The position numbers were made by a program, and so were the translations under genes. From UBA11222 sp049323435 (lineage in GTDB: Bacteria; Pseudomonadota; Alphaproteobacteria; UBA11222): a stretch of 64,000 nt of DNA. Of the stretch, positions 51,502 through 59,644 are shown one piece after another. How positions within the stretch are numbered: position 1 is the stretch's first letter; every line of letters starts with the position of its first letter. The notes under the pieces were generated by a model. That model made no database searches. It was not told the DNA's origin and was given only the letters and a program-made list of their open reading frames with translations. The stretch covers positions 11,924 through 75,923 of the forward strand of contig JBMOMX010000038.1 in NCBI GenBank assembly GCA_049323435.1, read 5' to 3'.

Positions 51502-53157
51502 CTAGCTGAGCTCCAGTCCTGCATAGCCTTTCGCGGCGGCATCGGCCAATATTTCGCGATAGGCCGGGTTGCCGCCCGCCCAGATCAGGAAGGTGCGTTT
51601 TTTGCCGGGTACGTTAGAACCGGTGTACCAGCTATCGGTTTTGGCCAGCAAGGTAGTGTCCGCAATTTCGGCTACCTGATCGACCCAGGCATCTTCAGCG
51701 GCCTTTCTGGGCTGGCAGCGCGCCAGCTGCCTGTCGCGCATATGTCTGATCAGTTCGCTGACCCATTCCACATTCAGTTCAGCGCAGCGCGGAATATTGC
51801 ACAGCGCCGAATTGCCCTGCGGGCCGACAAGGGTAAACAGGTTTGGGAACCCCGCGATTTGCAGGCCCAGATAGCTGCGCGGCCCATTGGCCCATTTGTC
51901 TTTCAGCTTCACACCGTTCTCGCCGGTAATATCGATGCGGGTAATGCCGCCCGTGACCGCATCAAAGCCTGTGGCGTAGATGAGCATGTCCAGCTCATAT
52001 TCCCGGTCACTGGTTTTGACGCCGCCTGGTGTAATGCGGGTAATGGGAGTTTCACTGATATCCACCAGTTCCACATTGGGCTGATTGTAGACTTCGTAAT
52101 ATCCGGTTTCCAATGGCACCCGGCGGGTGCCAAAACCATGATCTTTGGGAATGAGTTTTTCGGCAATCTTCGGGTCTTTCACCCGCTGGCGGATTTTGCG
52201 CGCGACGAAATCAGAAATCAGATCATTGGCCTTTTTATTCGTCAAAATATCAGCAAAAGCGCCCAGCCACAGGCTGAAACCCGGCCCCGGATACAGTTTT
52301 TCAAACAGCGCCTCGCGTTCTTCGGCGGACACTTCCAGCGCCGAGCGCGGGTCGGAATCATGCACCATGCTGGCGAAAGAAGTTTTGCATTTTTCAAAAA
52401 TTGCCGGATAGGACGCCTTGATTTTTGCCTGCTCTTCCGGCGTGATCGGGCTGTTGCCCAGGGGCGAGCACCAATTGGGACGGCGCTGAAACACTGTCAG
52501 CGGCCCCGCTGTCTTGGCGACTTCCTGAATTACCTGCACCCCTGTCGCGCCGGTGCCGATAATGCCCACGCGCTTGCCCGCATAGCCCACATCCTTGCCG
52601 CCCCATCCATTCGGGTCTGCGGGCCAGTTAAAGGTGTGGAACGCGGTTCCTTTAAAATCATCCATGCCTGGAATATTGGGCATTATCGGCGCGGATAGCG
52701 GCCCCAGCGCCGTGATCAGATAACGCGCGCGCGCGCGTGCGCCAGTTTCGGCCTCTACCTCCCAGCAATTGGCGGCGGAGTCAAATGTAGCCTTGCTGAC
52801 CCTTGTGTTGAACTGAATGTCCTTGCGCAGATCAAATTTGTCGGCAACATGATTAAGATAGCGCAGGGTTTCCGGTTGCGGCGAATAATGCTCGGTCCAG
52901 TTCCATTCCTGAAGCAGTTCCTTGGAAAAGGAATAGCTGTAGGATTCACTTTCGGAGTCAAACCGGCAGCCCGGATATCGGTTCCAGTACCAGGTGCCGC
53001 CCACACCGCCAGCCGCCTCGATCACACGAACCGACAGGCCCAGTTCGCGCAAGCGGTAAAGCTGATATAGGCCGGTAACGCCGGCGCCGATAATGACCGC
53101 GTCATAGGTCTGGCCGGGAGTCTGGCCGGGGGTCTGGTTGGCAGTGGAAACGGACAT
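51502..53157 (-). CDS. Baeyer-Villiger-type flavin monooxygenase
   Basis: A 551-residue NADPH- and FAD-dependent monooxygenase. It has the FAD Rossmann motif IIGAGVTGLYQL (GxGxxG at 24-29), the BVMO fingerprint FKGTAFHTFNWP, a second Rossmann motif GIIGTGATGVQVIQE, and the ATGFDAVTGG motif. These enzymes oxidise ketones to esters or lactones. The N-terminus contains a short repeated PGQT segment (MSVSTANQTPGQTPGQTYDA), likely from slippage. AGGGAGAATTTC precedes the ATG at 53157. It is divergent from ubiE with 81 bases between the starts; a link to steroid or cyclic-ketone catabolism is possible but not shown. Confidence 0.92.
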   Translation of the reverse strand: MSVSTANQTPGQTPGQTYDAVIIGAGVTGLYQLYRLRELGLSVRVIEAAGGVGGTWYWNRYPGCRFDSESESYSYSFSKELLQEWNWTEHYSPQPETLRYLNHVADKFDLRKDIQFNTRVSKATFDSAANCWEVEAETGARARARYLITALGPLSAPIMPNIPGMDDFKGTAFHTFNWPADPNGWGGKDVGYAGKRVGIIGTGATGVQVIQEVAKTAGPLTVFQRRPNWCSPLGNSPITPEEQAKIKASYPAIFEKCKTSFASMVHDSDPRSALEVSAEEREALFEKLYPGPGFSLWLGAFADILTNKKANDLISDFVARKIRQRVKDPKIAEKLIPKDHGFGTRRVPLETGYYEVYNQPNVELVDISETPITRITPGGVKTSDREYELDMLIYATGFDAVTGGITRIDITGENGVKLKDKWANGPRSYLGLQIAGFPNLFTLVGPQGNSALCNIPRCAELNVEWVSELIRHMRDRQLARCQPRKAAEDAWVDQVAEIADTTLLAKTDSWYTGSNVPGKKRTFLIWAGGNPAYREILADAAAKGYAGLELS

Positions 53158-53238
53158 GAAATTCTCCCTGAAGGTGTTAACAGGCGCATGCTGAACTGAA
53201 CGGTTCAATCTAGTGTGATATTGCGTTATGGTCCAGTC

Positions 53239-53970
53239 ATGACATCGACAACATATTTTGGTTTTAAAGAAGTTCCCGTGGACGACAAGCAGCGCCTGGT
53301 GGGCGGTGTGTTTGATGCTGTTGCGTCGCGTTATGATCTGATGAACGATGTGCTGTCCGGTGGTATGCACCGGCTGTGGAAGGCGGCCATGGTGGATTGG
53401 CTGCGTCCGCGCCCCGGTTTGAAGATGATTGATGTGGCCGGCGGCACGGGCGACATTGCCAGCCGGGTGCTGGCGCGCGTAAAGGCACAGGCTGAAATCA
53501 CTGTGTGCGATATTAATTTCAGTATGCTGACGCAGGGGCGCAAACGCGCCCCTGATGCGCCCATTCACTGGCTGGCGGGCGATGCGCAAAACCTGCCCTG
53601 TCTGGACCGGTCGTTTGACGCCTATATGATTGCCTTTGGCATTCGCAATGTCACGCATATCGACATTGCATTGCGCGAGGCGTACCGGGTGCTGAAGCCG
53701 GGCGGGCGGTTTTTGTGCCTGGAATTTTCAGCCGTCGAGATGCCGGGTCTGGACATATTATATGATCTGTATTCCTTCAAACTGATGCCGCTGCTGGGCG
53801 AAGTTATTGGCGCCAACAGGGAGGCCTATCAATATCTTGCGGAAAGCATCCGGCAATTTCCCGATCAGCGGAAATTTGCCGGCATGATCGCGGATGCGGG
53901 ATTTTCGCAGGTGAGCTACCGTAATCTGACGGGCGGTATTGCGGCCATTCATTCCGGCTGGCGGATTTAA
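53239..53970 (+). CDS. ubiE: Ubiquinone/menaquinone biosynthesis C-methyltransferase UbiE
   Basis: A 243-residue SAM-dependent methyltransferase acting on the 2-methoxy-6-polyprenyl-benzoquinol in ubiquinone synthesis. The start TSTTYFGFKEVPVDDKQRLV corresponds to E. coli UbiE, then VFDAVASRYDLMNDVLSGGMHR, the SAM site IDVAGGTGDIASRVL and FGIRNVTHIDIALREAYRVLKPGGRFL. The ATG at 53239 was chosen over a GTG at 53215 because it gives the standard length. It precedes ubiB by eight bases; the pair forms a quinone-synthesis operon. Confidence 0.96.
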   Translation: MTSTTYFGFKEVPVDDKQRLVGGVFDAVASRYDLMNDVLSGGMHRLWKAAMVDWLRPRPGLKMIDVAGGTGDIASRVLARVKAQAEITVCDINFSMLTQGRKRAPDAPIHWLAGDAQNLPCLDRSFDAYMIAFGIRNVTHIDIALREAYRVLKPGGRFLCLEFSAVEMPGLDILYDLYSFKLMPLLGEVIGANREAYQYLAESIRQFPDQRKFAGMIADAGFSQVSYRNLTGGIAAIHSGWRI

Positions 53971-53978
53971 ACGCGGCA

Positions 53979-55571
53979 ATGATTGATCCCTTCGCAGCCT
54001 TTGACAATAGTGTTCGCCTGATCCGCGCCGCACGGGTGCTGGCGCGGCATGATGCGCTGTTTCCATTTACGGATCTGCCCGCACCGCCGCTGACGCTGCG
54101 TATGGCGCGCTGGCTTGCCCGGTTGCGCCTGCCATGGGAGGCGCGCGCCGCTGCCGCAGACACCAGGCGTCCCGGCGAAAGACTGGCCGAGGCGTTACAG
54201 GATCTGGGGCCAAGCTATATCAAGCTGGGGCAGATGCTGGCGACACGCCCGGATGTGATTGGCGACCGGCTGGCCGCCGATCTGATGCGGCTGCAGGACC
54301 GGCTGGCCGCTTTCCCGCAGGCGCTGGCGGAAGCCTCCATAACCGAGGAGCTGGGGGGCGCGCTGAGCGATCATTTCATTTCGCTTGGCCCGGCCATTGC
54401 GGCGGCCTCCATCGCCCAGGTGCATCAGGCAATGGTTGCAGAAAGGACGGATACGGACGATAGCCCGGCCGTCAAACAGGTGGCGGTAAAAATTCTGCGT
54501 CCTGGCGTGGAAGAAGCCTTTACCCGCGATCTGGACAGTTTTTTATGGGCGGCGCAATTAATCGAGCGCGCGCAGCCCGGGCTGCATCGTCTGCGCCTTA
54601 CGGAAGTGGTGCGCATTCTGGCCGAAAGCGTCGCGCTTGAGATGGATCTGCGCTACGAGGCGGCGGCGGCATCGGAACTTGCCGAGAATATGGCGGCGGA
54701 GATTGCGGCGGGTGAATTTCGCGTGCCTGCCATTGACTGGCGGCGCACGGGACGCCGTGTGCTGACGCTGGAATGGGTGCAGGGAATTTCGATAGGCGAT
54801 ACTGCGGCGCTGCTTGCGGCGGGCCATGATCTGAAACTATTGGCGGCGCGCGTGATCACTTTGTTCCTGAAACAGGCCATGCGCGATGGATTTTTTCACG
54901 CGGACATGCATCAGGGCAATCTGTTTGTCGGCCAGGGCGGCGGCATCATCGCCGTGGATTTCGGTATCATGGGGCGCCTTGATCCGCGCGGCCGCCGTTA
55001 TCTGGCGGAAATTCTGTATGGCTTTGTGCGCCGTGATTACCGCCGGGTGGCCGAGCTGCATTTTGAGGCGGGCTTTGTTACGCGCGATAAATCGGTGGAC
55101 GCCTTTGCCCAGGCGCTGCGTTCGGTGGGCGAGCCGGTCTTTGGCCTGCGCGCCTCGGAGATTTCCATGAGCCGCCTGCTGGCGCAGCTGTTCAGGGTAA
55201 CAGAAACTTTTGACATGCATACCCAGCCGCAATTGCTGCTGCTGCAAAAAACCATGGTTGTTGTGGAAGGCGTGGCGCGCGGGTTGAATCCGGATGTGGA
55301 TTTCTGGGAAGTGTCGGAACCCGTCATCGCGCAATGGGTCGCTGATCATCTGGGTCCGGAAGCCCGCCTGATTGAGGCCGCCGAAGGGGCCGCCGCACTG
55401 GCCCGCGCGCTGCCCAATCTGCCGCATCTGATCGAACGCGCCGAACGCGCAGTCAGCCGGTTTTATGACGATGCGCGCCCGGAAGCCCCGCCGCGCCCCG
55501 CCAGCCTGCCCAATGCCGGCTGGTGGGTTGCCGCCGCCGCAATTTCGGCGCTGCTGCTGAGCTGGCTATAA
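53979..55571 (+). CDS. ubiB: Ubiquinone biosynthesis protein UbiB (ABC1/ADCK-like)
   Basis: A 530-residue atypical kinase-like protein needed for ubiquinone synthesis at the membrane. It has the KxGQ motif SYIKLGQMLATRPDVIG, the nucleotide region AVKILRPGVEEAFTRD, the catalytic-loop HADMHQGNLFVGQGGGI and the DFG-like VDFGIMGRLDPRG, and one C-terminal helix (WWVAAAAISALLLSWL). Eight bases separate it from ubiE. Length matches the family. Confidence 0.95.
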   Translation: MIDPFAAFDNSVRLIRAARVLARHDALFPFTDLPAPPLTLRMARWLARLRLPWEARAAAADTRRPGERLAEALQDLGPSYIKLGQMLATRPDVIGDRLAADLMRLQDRLAAFPQALAEASITEELGGALSDHFISLGPAIAAASIAQVHQAMVAERTDTDDSPAVKQVAVKILRPGVEEAFTRDLDSFLWAAQLIERAQPGLHRLRLTEVVRILAESVALEMDLRYEAAAASELAENMAAEIAAGEFRVPAIDWRRTGRRVLTLEWVQGISIGDTAALLAAGHDLKLLAARVITLFLKQAMRDGFFHADMHQGNLFVGQGGGIIAVDFGIMGRLDPRGRRYLAEILYGFVRRDYRRVAELHFEAGFVTRDKSVDAFAQALRSVGEPVFGLRASEISMSRLLAQLFRVTETFDMHTQPQLLLLQKTMVVVEGVARGLNPDVDFWEVSEPVIAQWVADHLGPEARLIEAAEGAAALARALPNLPHLIERAERAVSRFYDDARPEAPPRPASLPNAGWWVAAAAISALLLSWL

Positions 55572-55618
55572 ATGTGTCCTGCACGCGCATATCAAGGACG
55601 CGTGTTGCAGGCTGTGGA

Positions 55619-56005
55619 TCAGCGCGCCGCCTTTATCGCGGATTGAACCAGAAAGCCCGAGCGTGTCATGCCGTGCTGGGATGCATAGGTATCAATGGTG
55701 GCAAGATCTTCGGAGCTAATGGTGATATTGACCCGCAGGGTTTGCGCTTGTTTCGGTGCATCGACCAGTACGGCCACACCGTCCGTAAAGTCAGGATGTC
55801 TGGCAACCTCGTCTAATGTAGAAGACGCCGGCAATGCTGCGCCGTCTTCGTTCATGCCTTGAATATGCAGCGATAGCGCCTCGGCGGCCATTGCGCGGGC
55901 TTCGTCCAGCGTGCGGCCAGCGGTTACACAACCCGGAAAATCAGGAAATGAAACGCCATAGTCGCTGTTAGAGTCCTTGTGGATAATGGCGATATAGGAA
56001 GCCAT
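55619..56005 (-). CDS. hicB: HicB family antitoxin
   Basis: A 128-residue antitoxin of the HicB type, with the partial RNase H-like N-terminus (YIAIIHKDSNSDYGVSFPDFPGC), TAGRTLDEARAMAAEAL, and a ribbon-helix-helix DNA-binding C-terminus (RVNITISSEDLATIDTYASQ, then GMTRSGFLVQSAI). It neutralises HicA and represses the operon. It follows hicA by five bases, with an AGG site inside the toxin's end. Confidence 0.92.
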   Translation of the reverse strand: MASYIAIIHKDSNSDYGVSFPDFPGCVTAGRTLDEARAMAAEALSLHIQGMNEDGAALPASSTLDEVARHPDFTDGVAVLVDAPKQAQTLRVNITISSEDLATIDTYASQHGMTRSGFLVQSAIKAAR

Positions 56006-56010
56006 GTGGT

Positions 56011-56199
56011 TTACCTCAGTTTCAGGCCGCTTTGCTTTTCGATGGAGCGCAGCGTGCCAATTGGGATATCGCGCTTTGGGTGCGGAACTGTCATCCGGCC
56101 AGGTTTCATGGGGTGCTTGAATTGCACATGAGAACCAACGCGGCCCACCTCAACCCATCCGCCCCGTGTCAGGGCCGCGATAATGCCAGCACTTTTCAT
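56011..56199 (-). CDS. hicA: HicA family mRNA interferase toxin
   Basis: A 62-residue double-stranded RNA-binding-fold toxin. The catalytic His24 is in RVGSHVQFKHP, and the C-terminal PHPKRDIPIGTLRSIEKQSG is typical. The ATG is immediately preceded by a palindromic operator, with no room for a normal Shine-Dalgarno sequence. It is the promoter-proximal gene of the hicAB pair, lying between the ends of ubiB and glcF; a possible remnant of horizontal transfer, although local base composition is close to the neighbours. Confidence 0.93.
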   Translation of the reverse strand: MKSAGIIAALTRGGWVEVGRVGSHVQFKHPMKPGRMTVPHPKRDIPIGTLRSIEKQSGLKLR

Positions 56200-56215
56200 G
56201 TGTATAAATATACAC
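56200..56215. promoter_or_regulatory. Palindromic operator/promoter of hicAB
   Basis: GTGTATAAATATACAC is a perfect seven-base inverted repeat with a two-base centre, abutting the hicA ATG. The ribbon-helix-helix domain of HicB is the expected binder. The A/T-rich centre could also serve as the -10 element, placing transcription start very close to or at the ATG (a leaderless or near-leaderless message). Confidence 0.72.
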
Positions 56216-56230
56216 TAACGGGTTGCTGAA

Positions 56231-57535
56231 TCAAGGTGCATTTGCGATAGGCGGGTGATCCTCAAACATTATGTCGAGCAGTTGCAGCCAATGCAGGACG
56301 GGGGTTTGCGTTACGCCTGCGATCTGTATCTGACAGCCAATATTGCCGGTGGCGATGATTTCGGGCTGCAAGGCCAGAAGATTTTCCGCTTTCGACGCGG
56401 CCAAACGCGCACTCATTTCCGGCTGCAACAAAGTGTAACTACCCGCAGCCCCGCAACATAGATGCGCATCACGCGGGATCAGCACGTCAAAGCCCGCGCG
56501 GCGCAGCAGGCTTTCAGCCTTGCCGCTGATTTTCTGGCCATGTTGCAGCGAACAGGCGGCGTGATAGGCGACGCGAAGGGGCCGTTTGTGCGCGGGTTCC
56601 GGCAAATCAAGATCAAACAGAAATTCACTGATGTCTTTGGTGATGGCGGAAATATGTGCGGCATGATCCGCATACTGCGCATCATTGCGCAGCAGATGGC
56701 CATATTCCTTTACCTGCGTGCCGCAGCCCGATGCGGTCATTACAATGGCGTCCAGCCCGCCAGTGTTCGCATATGCCATCCAGGCATTTATATTGGCGCG
56801 GGCGAAATGTGCGCCGGCATCGCTCTGCCCCAGATGATGGCTCAATGCGCCGCAGCAGCCCGCTTTTTCCGGCACAATGACTTCCACCCCAAGGCGCGTC
56901 AGCAGCCGGATCGTTGCACTATTGATTTGCGGCGCCAGCACCGGCTGCACGCAGCCATTCAGCATTATAACACGCAGCTTTTTTGTTGCACCCGTCCGGT
57001 CGATGGGTGGGGATTGGGTGTGCGGGTTTGCAGGGGGCTGCGCCACGGCCGGAAGCTGTTTGGCCATCGCCGCCATGCGCGCCAGCCGTCCGGGCAGTAA
57101 TGGCGCAAACGGCGCAGCCAATCTCCCCAGCCGCAGGGCGAATGCAAAACGCGCCGGATGCGGCAGCACAAATCCCAGCAAGCCGCGCAACGCGCGATCA
57201 AAAAACGGCCGCCGGTAGTGTGTTTCAATATGCGTGCGGGCGTGATCCACCAGGCGCATATAATCCACACCGGAAGGGCAGGTGGTGGCGCAGCCCAGAC
57301 AAGACAGGCAACTGTCAATATGCGCCACTGTACGCGCATCGGGGGCGCTAGCGCTTTGCAGCATTTCACGCATCAAATAAATCCGCCCGCGCGGCCCGTC
57401 ATTTTCATCGCCGGTTTGCAGATAGGTCGGGCAGCTGGCGTTGCAAAACCCGCAATGCACACAGGCGCGCAGAATCTTTTCCGACTGCGCCATATCCGGG
57501 TCGCGCAATTGTGCGGGGATGAACGCCGTGCGCAT
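56231..57535 (-). CDS. glcF: Glycolate oxidase iron-sulfur subunit
   Basis: GlcF carries electrons from the glycolate dehydrogenase (GlcD/GlcE) in the inner membrane. The 434-residue protein has two 4Fe-4S motifs, CVHCGFCNASCPTYLQTGDE and CLSCLGCATTCPSGVDYMRL, and two CCG domains (AGCCGALSHHLG and HLCCGAAGSYTLL). Length fits GlcF. The usual glcD and glcE neighbours are absent; instead it follows serB by 10 bases. It overlaps no other gene; hicAB lies beyond its 3' end. Confidence 0.93.
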   Translation of the reverse strand: MRTAFIPAQLRDPDMAQSEKILRACVHCGFCNASCPTYLQTGDENDGPRGRIYLMREMLQSASAPDARTVAHIDSCLSCLGCATTCPSGVDYMRLVDHARTHIETHYRRPFFDRALRGLLGFVLPHPARFAFALRLGRLAAPFAPLLPGRLARMAAMAKQLPAVAQPPANPHTQSPPIDRTGATKKLRVIMLNGCVQPVLAPQINSATIRLLTRLGVEVIVPEKAGCCGALSHHLGQSDAGAHFARANINAWMAYANTGGLDAIVMTASGCGTQVKEYGHLLRNDAQYADHAAHISAITKDISEFLFDLDLPEPAHKRPLRVAYHAACSLQHGQKISGKAESLLRRAGFDVLIPRDAHLCCGAAGSYTLLQPEMSARLAASKAENLLALQPEIIATGNIGCQIQIAGVTQTPVLHWLQLLDIMFEDHPPIANAP

Positions 57536-57545
57536 CAGAACCTGT

Positions 57546-58448
57546 TCAATCCTTTACAAAATCGCTGCCGCGATAGCCTTGCAGATATAACAGCGCGGTC
57601 AGGTCGCCATGGTCGATGCGGGCGCGGGCGGCTTGCGCCACGACAGGCTTGGCGTGAAACGCCACGCCCATGCCCGCGGCCTGGATCATCGCCAGATCAT
57701 TGGCCCCATCGCCGATGGCCAGGGCCTGATGGTCATATATTCCGTGTGCGGCGCATGTTTCGATCAGCGCCTGTAATTTCGCCTCGCGCCCCAGAATCGG
57801 ATCGGCCACGCCCTTCAGCCGGCCATTTTCAAAAATCAGGCGGTTGGCGCGCTGTGCATGAAAGCCCGCATCGGCCGCCACACGTTCGGTAAAAAAAGTA
57901 AAGCCGCCTGACACCAGAAGGGTCTGTGCGCCATTTGCCGCCATGGTGCGCACCAAAGTGCGCGCGCCGGGCATCAGCCGCACACGCTCTTCATACGTTG
58001 CCCGCAGCGCGCTTTCCGGCAGGCCGGCCAGAATGGCGATGCGTTCGCGCAACGCATCTTCGAACACCAGTTCGCCGCGCATGGCGCGTTCGGTTATGGC
58101 CGATACTTCCGCCTTCTTGCCGGCAAAATCCGCCAGCTCGTCCAGGCATTCCACCGTGATAATGGTGCTGTCCATATCTGCGATCAGCAGTTTGCGCCGC
58201 CGCTGTTCGCCTGCGCGGTGCACCACGATATCGACCGGTTCCCCCGACAGCGCATCACGCAGCCGGTCCTCGATCTCGTCGGGTTCCAGTCCGGCGCATT
58301 CCAGTTCGGCGGCGATCGGGCCATCCAGCCAGTCCGGGTGCGAGAGAAGCCCGCCCGCCTTTTGCAGTACCTCCGAGAGATCTGCAATGATAGAGGTGTC
58401 CAGCACAACATTTGCCGGATTGCAGATCAGGGTGATGATATTGTGCAT
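57546..58448 (-). CDS. serB: Phosphoserine phosphatase
   Basis: A 300-residue HAD-type phosphatase completing serine synthesis. The N-terminal regulatory part is present (1-80), followed by the nucleophile motif IADMDSTIIT (Asp91, Asp93), VSGGFTFFTERVA and the GDGANDLAMIQAAGMGVAF motif. The ATG at 58448 is divergent from miaA (25 bases between starts). glcF follows in the same direction. Serine synthesis genes serA and serC are not in the window. Confidence 0.95.
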   Translation of the reverse strand: MHNIITLICNPANVVLDTSIIADLSEVLQKAGGLLSHPDWLDGPIAAELECAGLEPDEIEDRLRDALSGEPVDIVVHRAGEQRRRKLLIADMDSTIITVECLDELADFAGKKAEVSAITERAMRGELVFEDALRERIAILAGLPESALRATYEERVRLMPGARTLVRTMAANGAQTLLVSGGFTFFTERVAADAGFHAQRANRLIFENGRLKGVADPILGREAKLQALIETCAAHGIYDHQALAIGDGANDLAMIQAAGMGVAFHAKPVVAQAARARIDHGDLTALLYLQGYRGSDFVKD

Positions 58449-58472
58449 GGGTTCGAAACTTCAGGTTTGAAA

Positions 58473-59435
58473 ATGATCACACAACGCGCACTTCTTATTG
58501 CAGGGCCGACCGCCAGCGGCAAGTCCGCTCTGGCGTTACGGCTGGCCGAGGCGCTGGCCAGCCGCGGCGGCGCAGCCATTGTGAATGCTGACAGCATGCA
58601 GGTCTATCGTGAATTGCCAATCCTGACCGCGCGGCCTGGTATCGTGGATCAGGCCCGCGCGCCGCATCATCTGTATGGCTTTCGCGCCGTGGATGAACCC
58701 TGCTCGGCGGGGGAGTGGGCGCAATTGGCGGCTGCCAGCATCACTGAAATCTGTGCGCTGGGGCAATTGCCGATATTGGTGGGCGGCACGGGCCTGTATT
58801 TTCGTGCTTTGACCGAAGGCATTGCCCCGATCCCGGAGATTGATCCCGATATTCGGGCCTCCGCGCGGCGGGAAATGGCGGAAATCGGGCCGGAGGCCTT
58901 TCACGCCAAACTGGCTGCGGTGGATGCGCAAATGGCGGCGCGGCTGCGTGACAGCGATCCGCAGCGCCTGCTGCGCGCCTGGGAAGTGCTGCAAAGCACC
59001 GGGATTTCGCTGGCCGAGTGGCAGGAAAAGCCAGCCCCGCCATTATTTTCCGGGCCGGTGCTGCATGTCGCGCTGTTACCGGAACGATCCGAACTGTATG
59101 CCAGATGCGATGAACGCCTTGATTCTATGCTGCTGGCCGGTGTGCTGCGCGAGGTGGCGGCGTTTGAAGAAATGGCGCAGGCGAAAAAGCTGGATACGAA
59201 CCTGCCGCTGTTCCGTGCGGTCGGGTTGGCGCCATTACGTGGCCTGCTTTATGGGGTGCTGGAACCGGATGAAGCCCTGCAACAGGCCAAAACCGCCACA
59301 AGGAACTATGCCAAGCGCCAGCTCACCTGGATCAGAAATCAGATGATTGCGTGGGAAAAGGCAGATACGCAAGATTCGGAAAGACTTTTTCAGGAAATCT
59401 TTTCATTAATTATAAAATCAGGCTTGACCGATTAA
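58473..59435 (+). CDS. miaA: tRNA dimethylallyltransferase
   Basis: A 320-residue enzyme adding a dimethylallyl group to adenosine 37 of tRNAs reading UNN codons. The P-loop GPTASGKSAL (11-20), DSMQVYRELPILTARP, VGGTGLYFRALTEG and QAKTATRNYAKRQLTWIRNQ are all present. The ATG at 58473 gives the family start MITQRALLIAGPTASG; the long upstream frame overlaps serB and is not used. Only 25 bases separate it from the divergent serB start. The 3' end is followed by a 209-base gap containing a dispersed repeat. Confidence 0.95.
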   Translation: MITQRALLIAGPTASGKSALALRLAEALASRGGAAIVNADSMQVYRELPILTARPGIVDQARAPHHLYGFRAVDEPCSAGEWAQLAAASITEICALGQLPILVGGTGLYFRALTEGIAPIPEIDPDIRASARREMAEIGPEAFHAKLAAVDAQMAARLRDSDPQRLLRAWEVLQSTGISLAEWQEKPAPPLFSGPVLHVALLPERSELYARCDERLDSMLLAGVLREVAAFEEMAQAKKLDTNLPLFRAVGLAPLRGLLYGVLEPDEALQQAKTATRNYAKRQLTWIRNQMIAWEKADTQDSERLFQEIFSLIIKSGLTD

Positions 59436-59535
59436 AGGCAAATCGTTATTGTGCGCCGCTCATAGCTAGGGTGAAGGTATTAAGCTTATAGTTTTATTGA
59501 GTTTTTTGTCTTTTCCACAGGCGATCCACTTTATG

Positions 59536-59621
59536 TTGCCCCGCACTTGTTGCGGGGGCCAGGGTAAAATATACAGGCCTTTGTTTGTGGCGCTGGACCC
59601 CGGAATAAATCCGGGGTGACA
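59536..59621. repeat. Dispersed double-palindrome repeat, copy 3 of 3 (ACCCCG family)
   Basis: GCCCCGCACTTGTTGCGGGG (59538-59557) is followed by ACCCCGGAATAAATCCGGGGT at 59597-59617, with a short variable centre, as in the copies at 10179 and 27830; the first arm is slightly diverged. It lies 24 bases before the ilvB start, so on the transcript it would form hairpins in the ilvB leader. The rest of the 209-base miaA-ilvB gap has an A/T-rich stretch that may hold a promoter; no leader peptide for attenuation was found. Confidence 0.82.
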
Positions 59622-59644
59622 GGCTGGGAATTTGGACGGACAAA

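Noticed and set aside
52740..53158. PGQT repeat in the BVMO N-terminus as a functional motif
   Set aside because: The DNA repeats TCTGGCCGGG with small variations, typical of slippage, and lies before the FAD domain; no function is implied.
58218..58472. Extended N-terminus of miaA
   Set aside because: It overlaps serB and adds 85 residues without a domain; the ATG at 58473 gives the standard MiaA start.
59436..59644. Branched-chain amino-acid attenuator leader upstream of ilvB
   Set aside because: No short reading frame rich in Leu, Val or Ile codons was seen; the stems present belong to a dispersed repeat.
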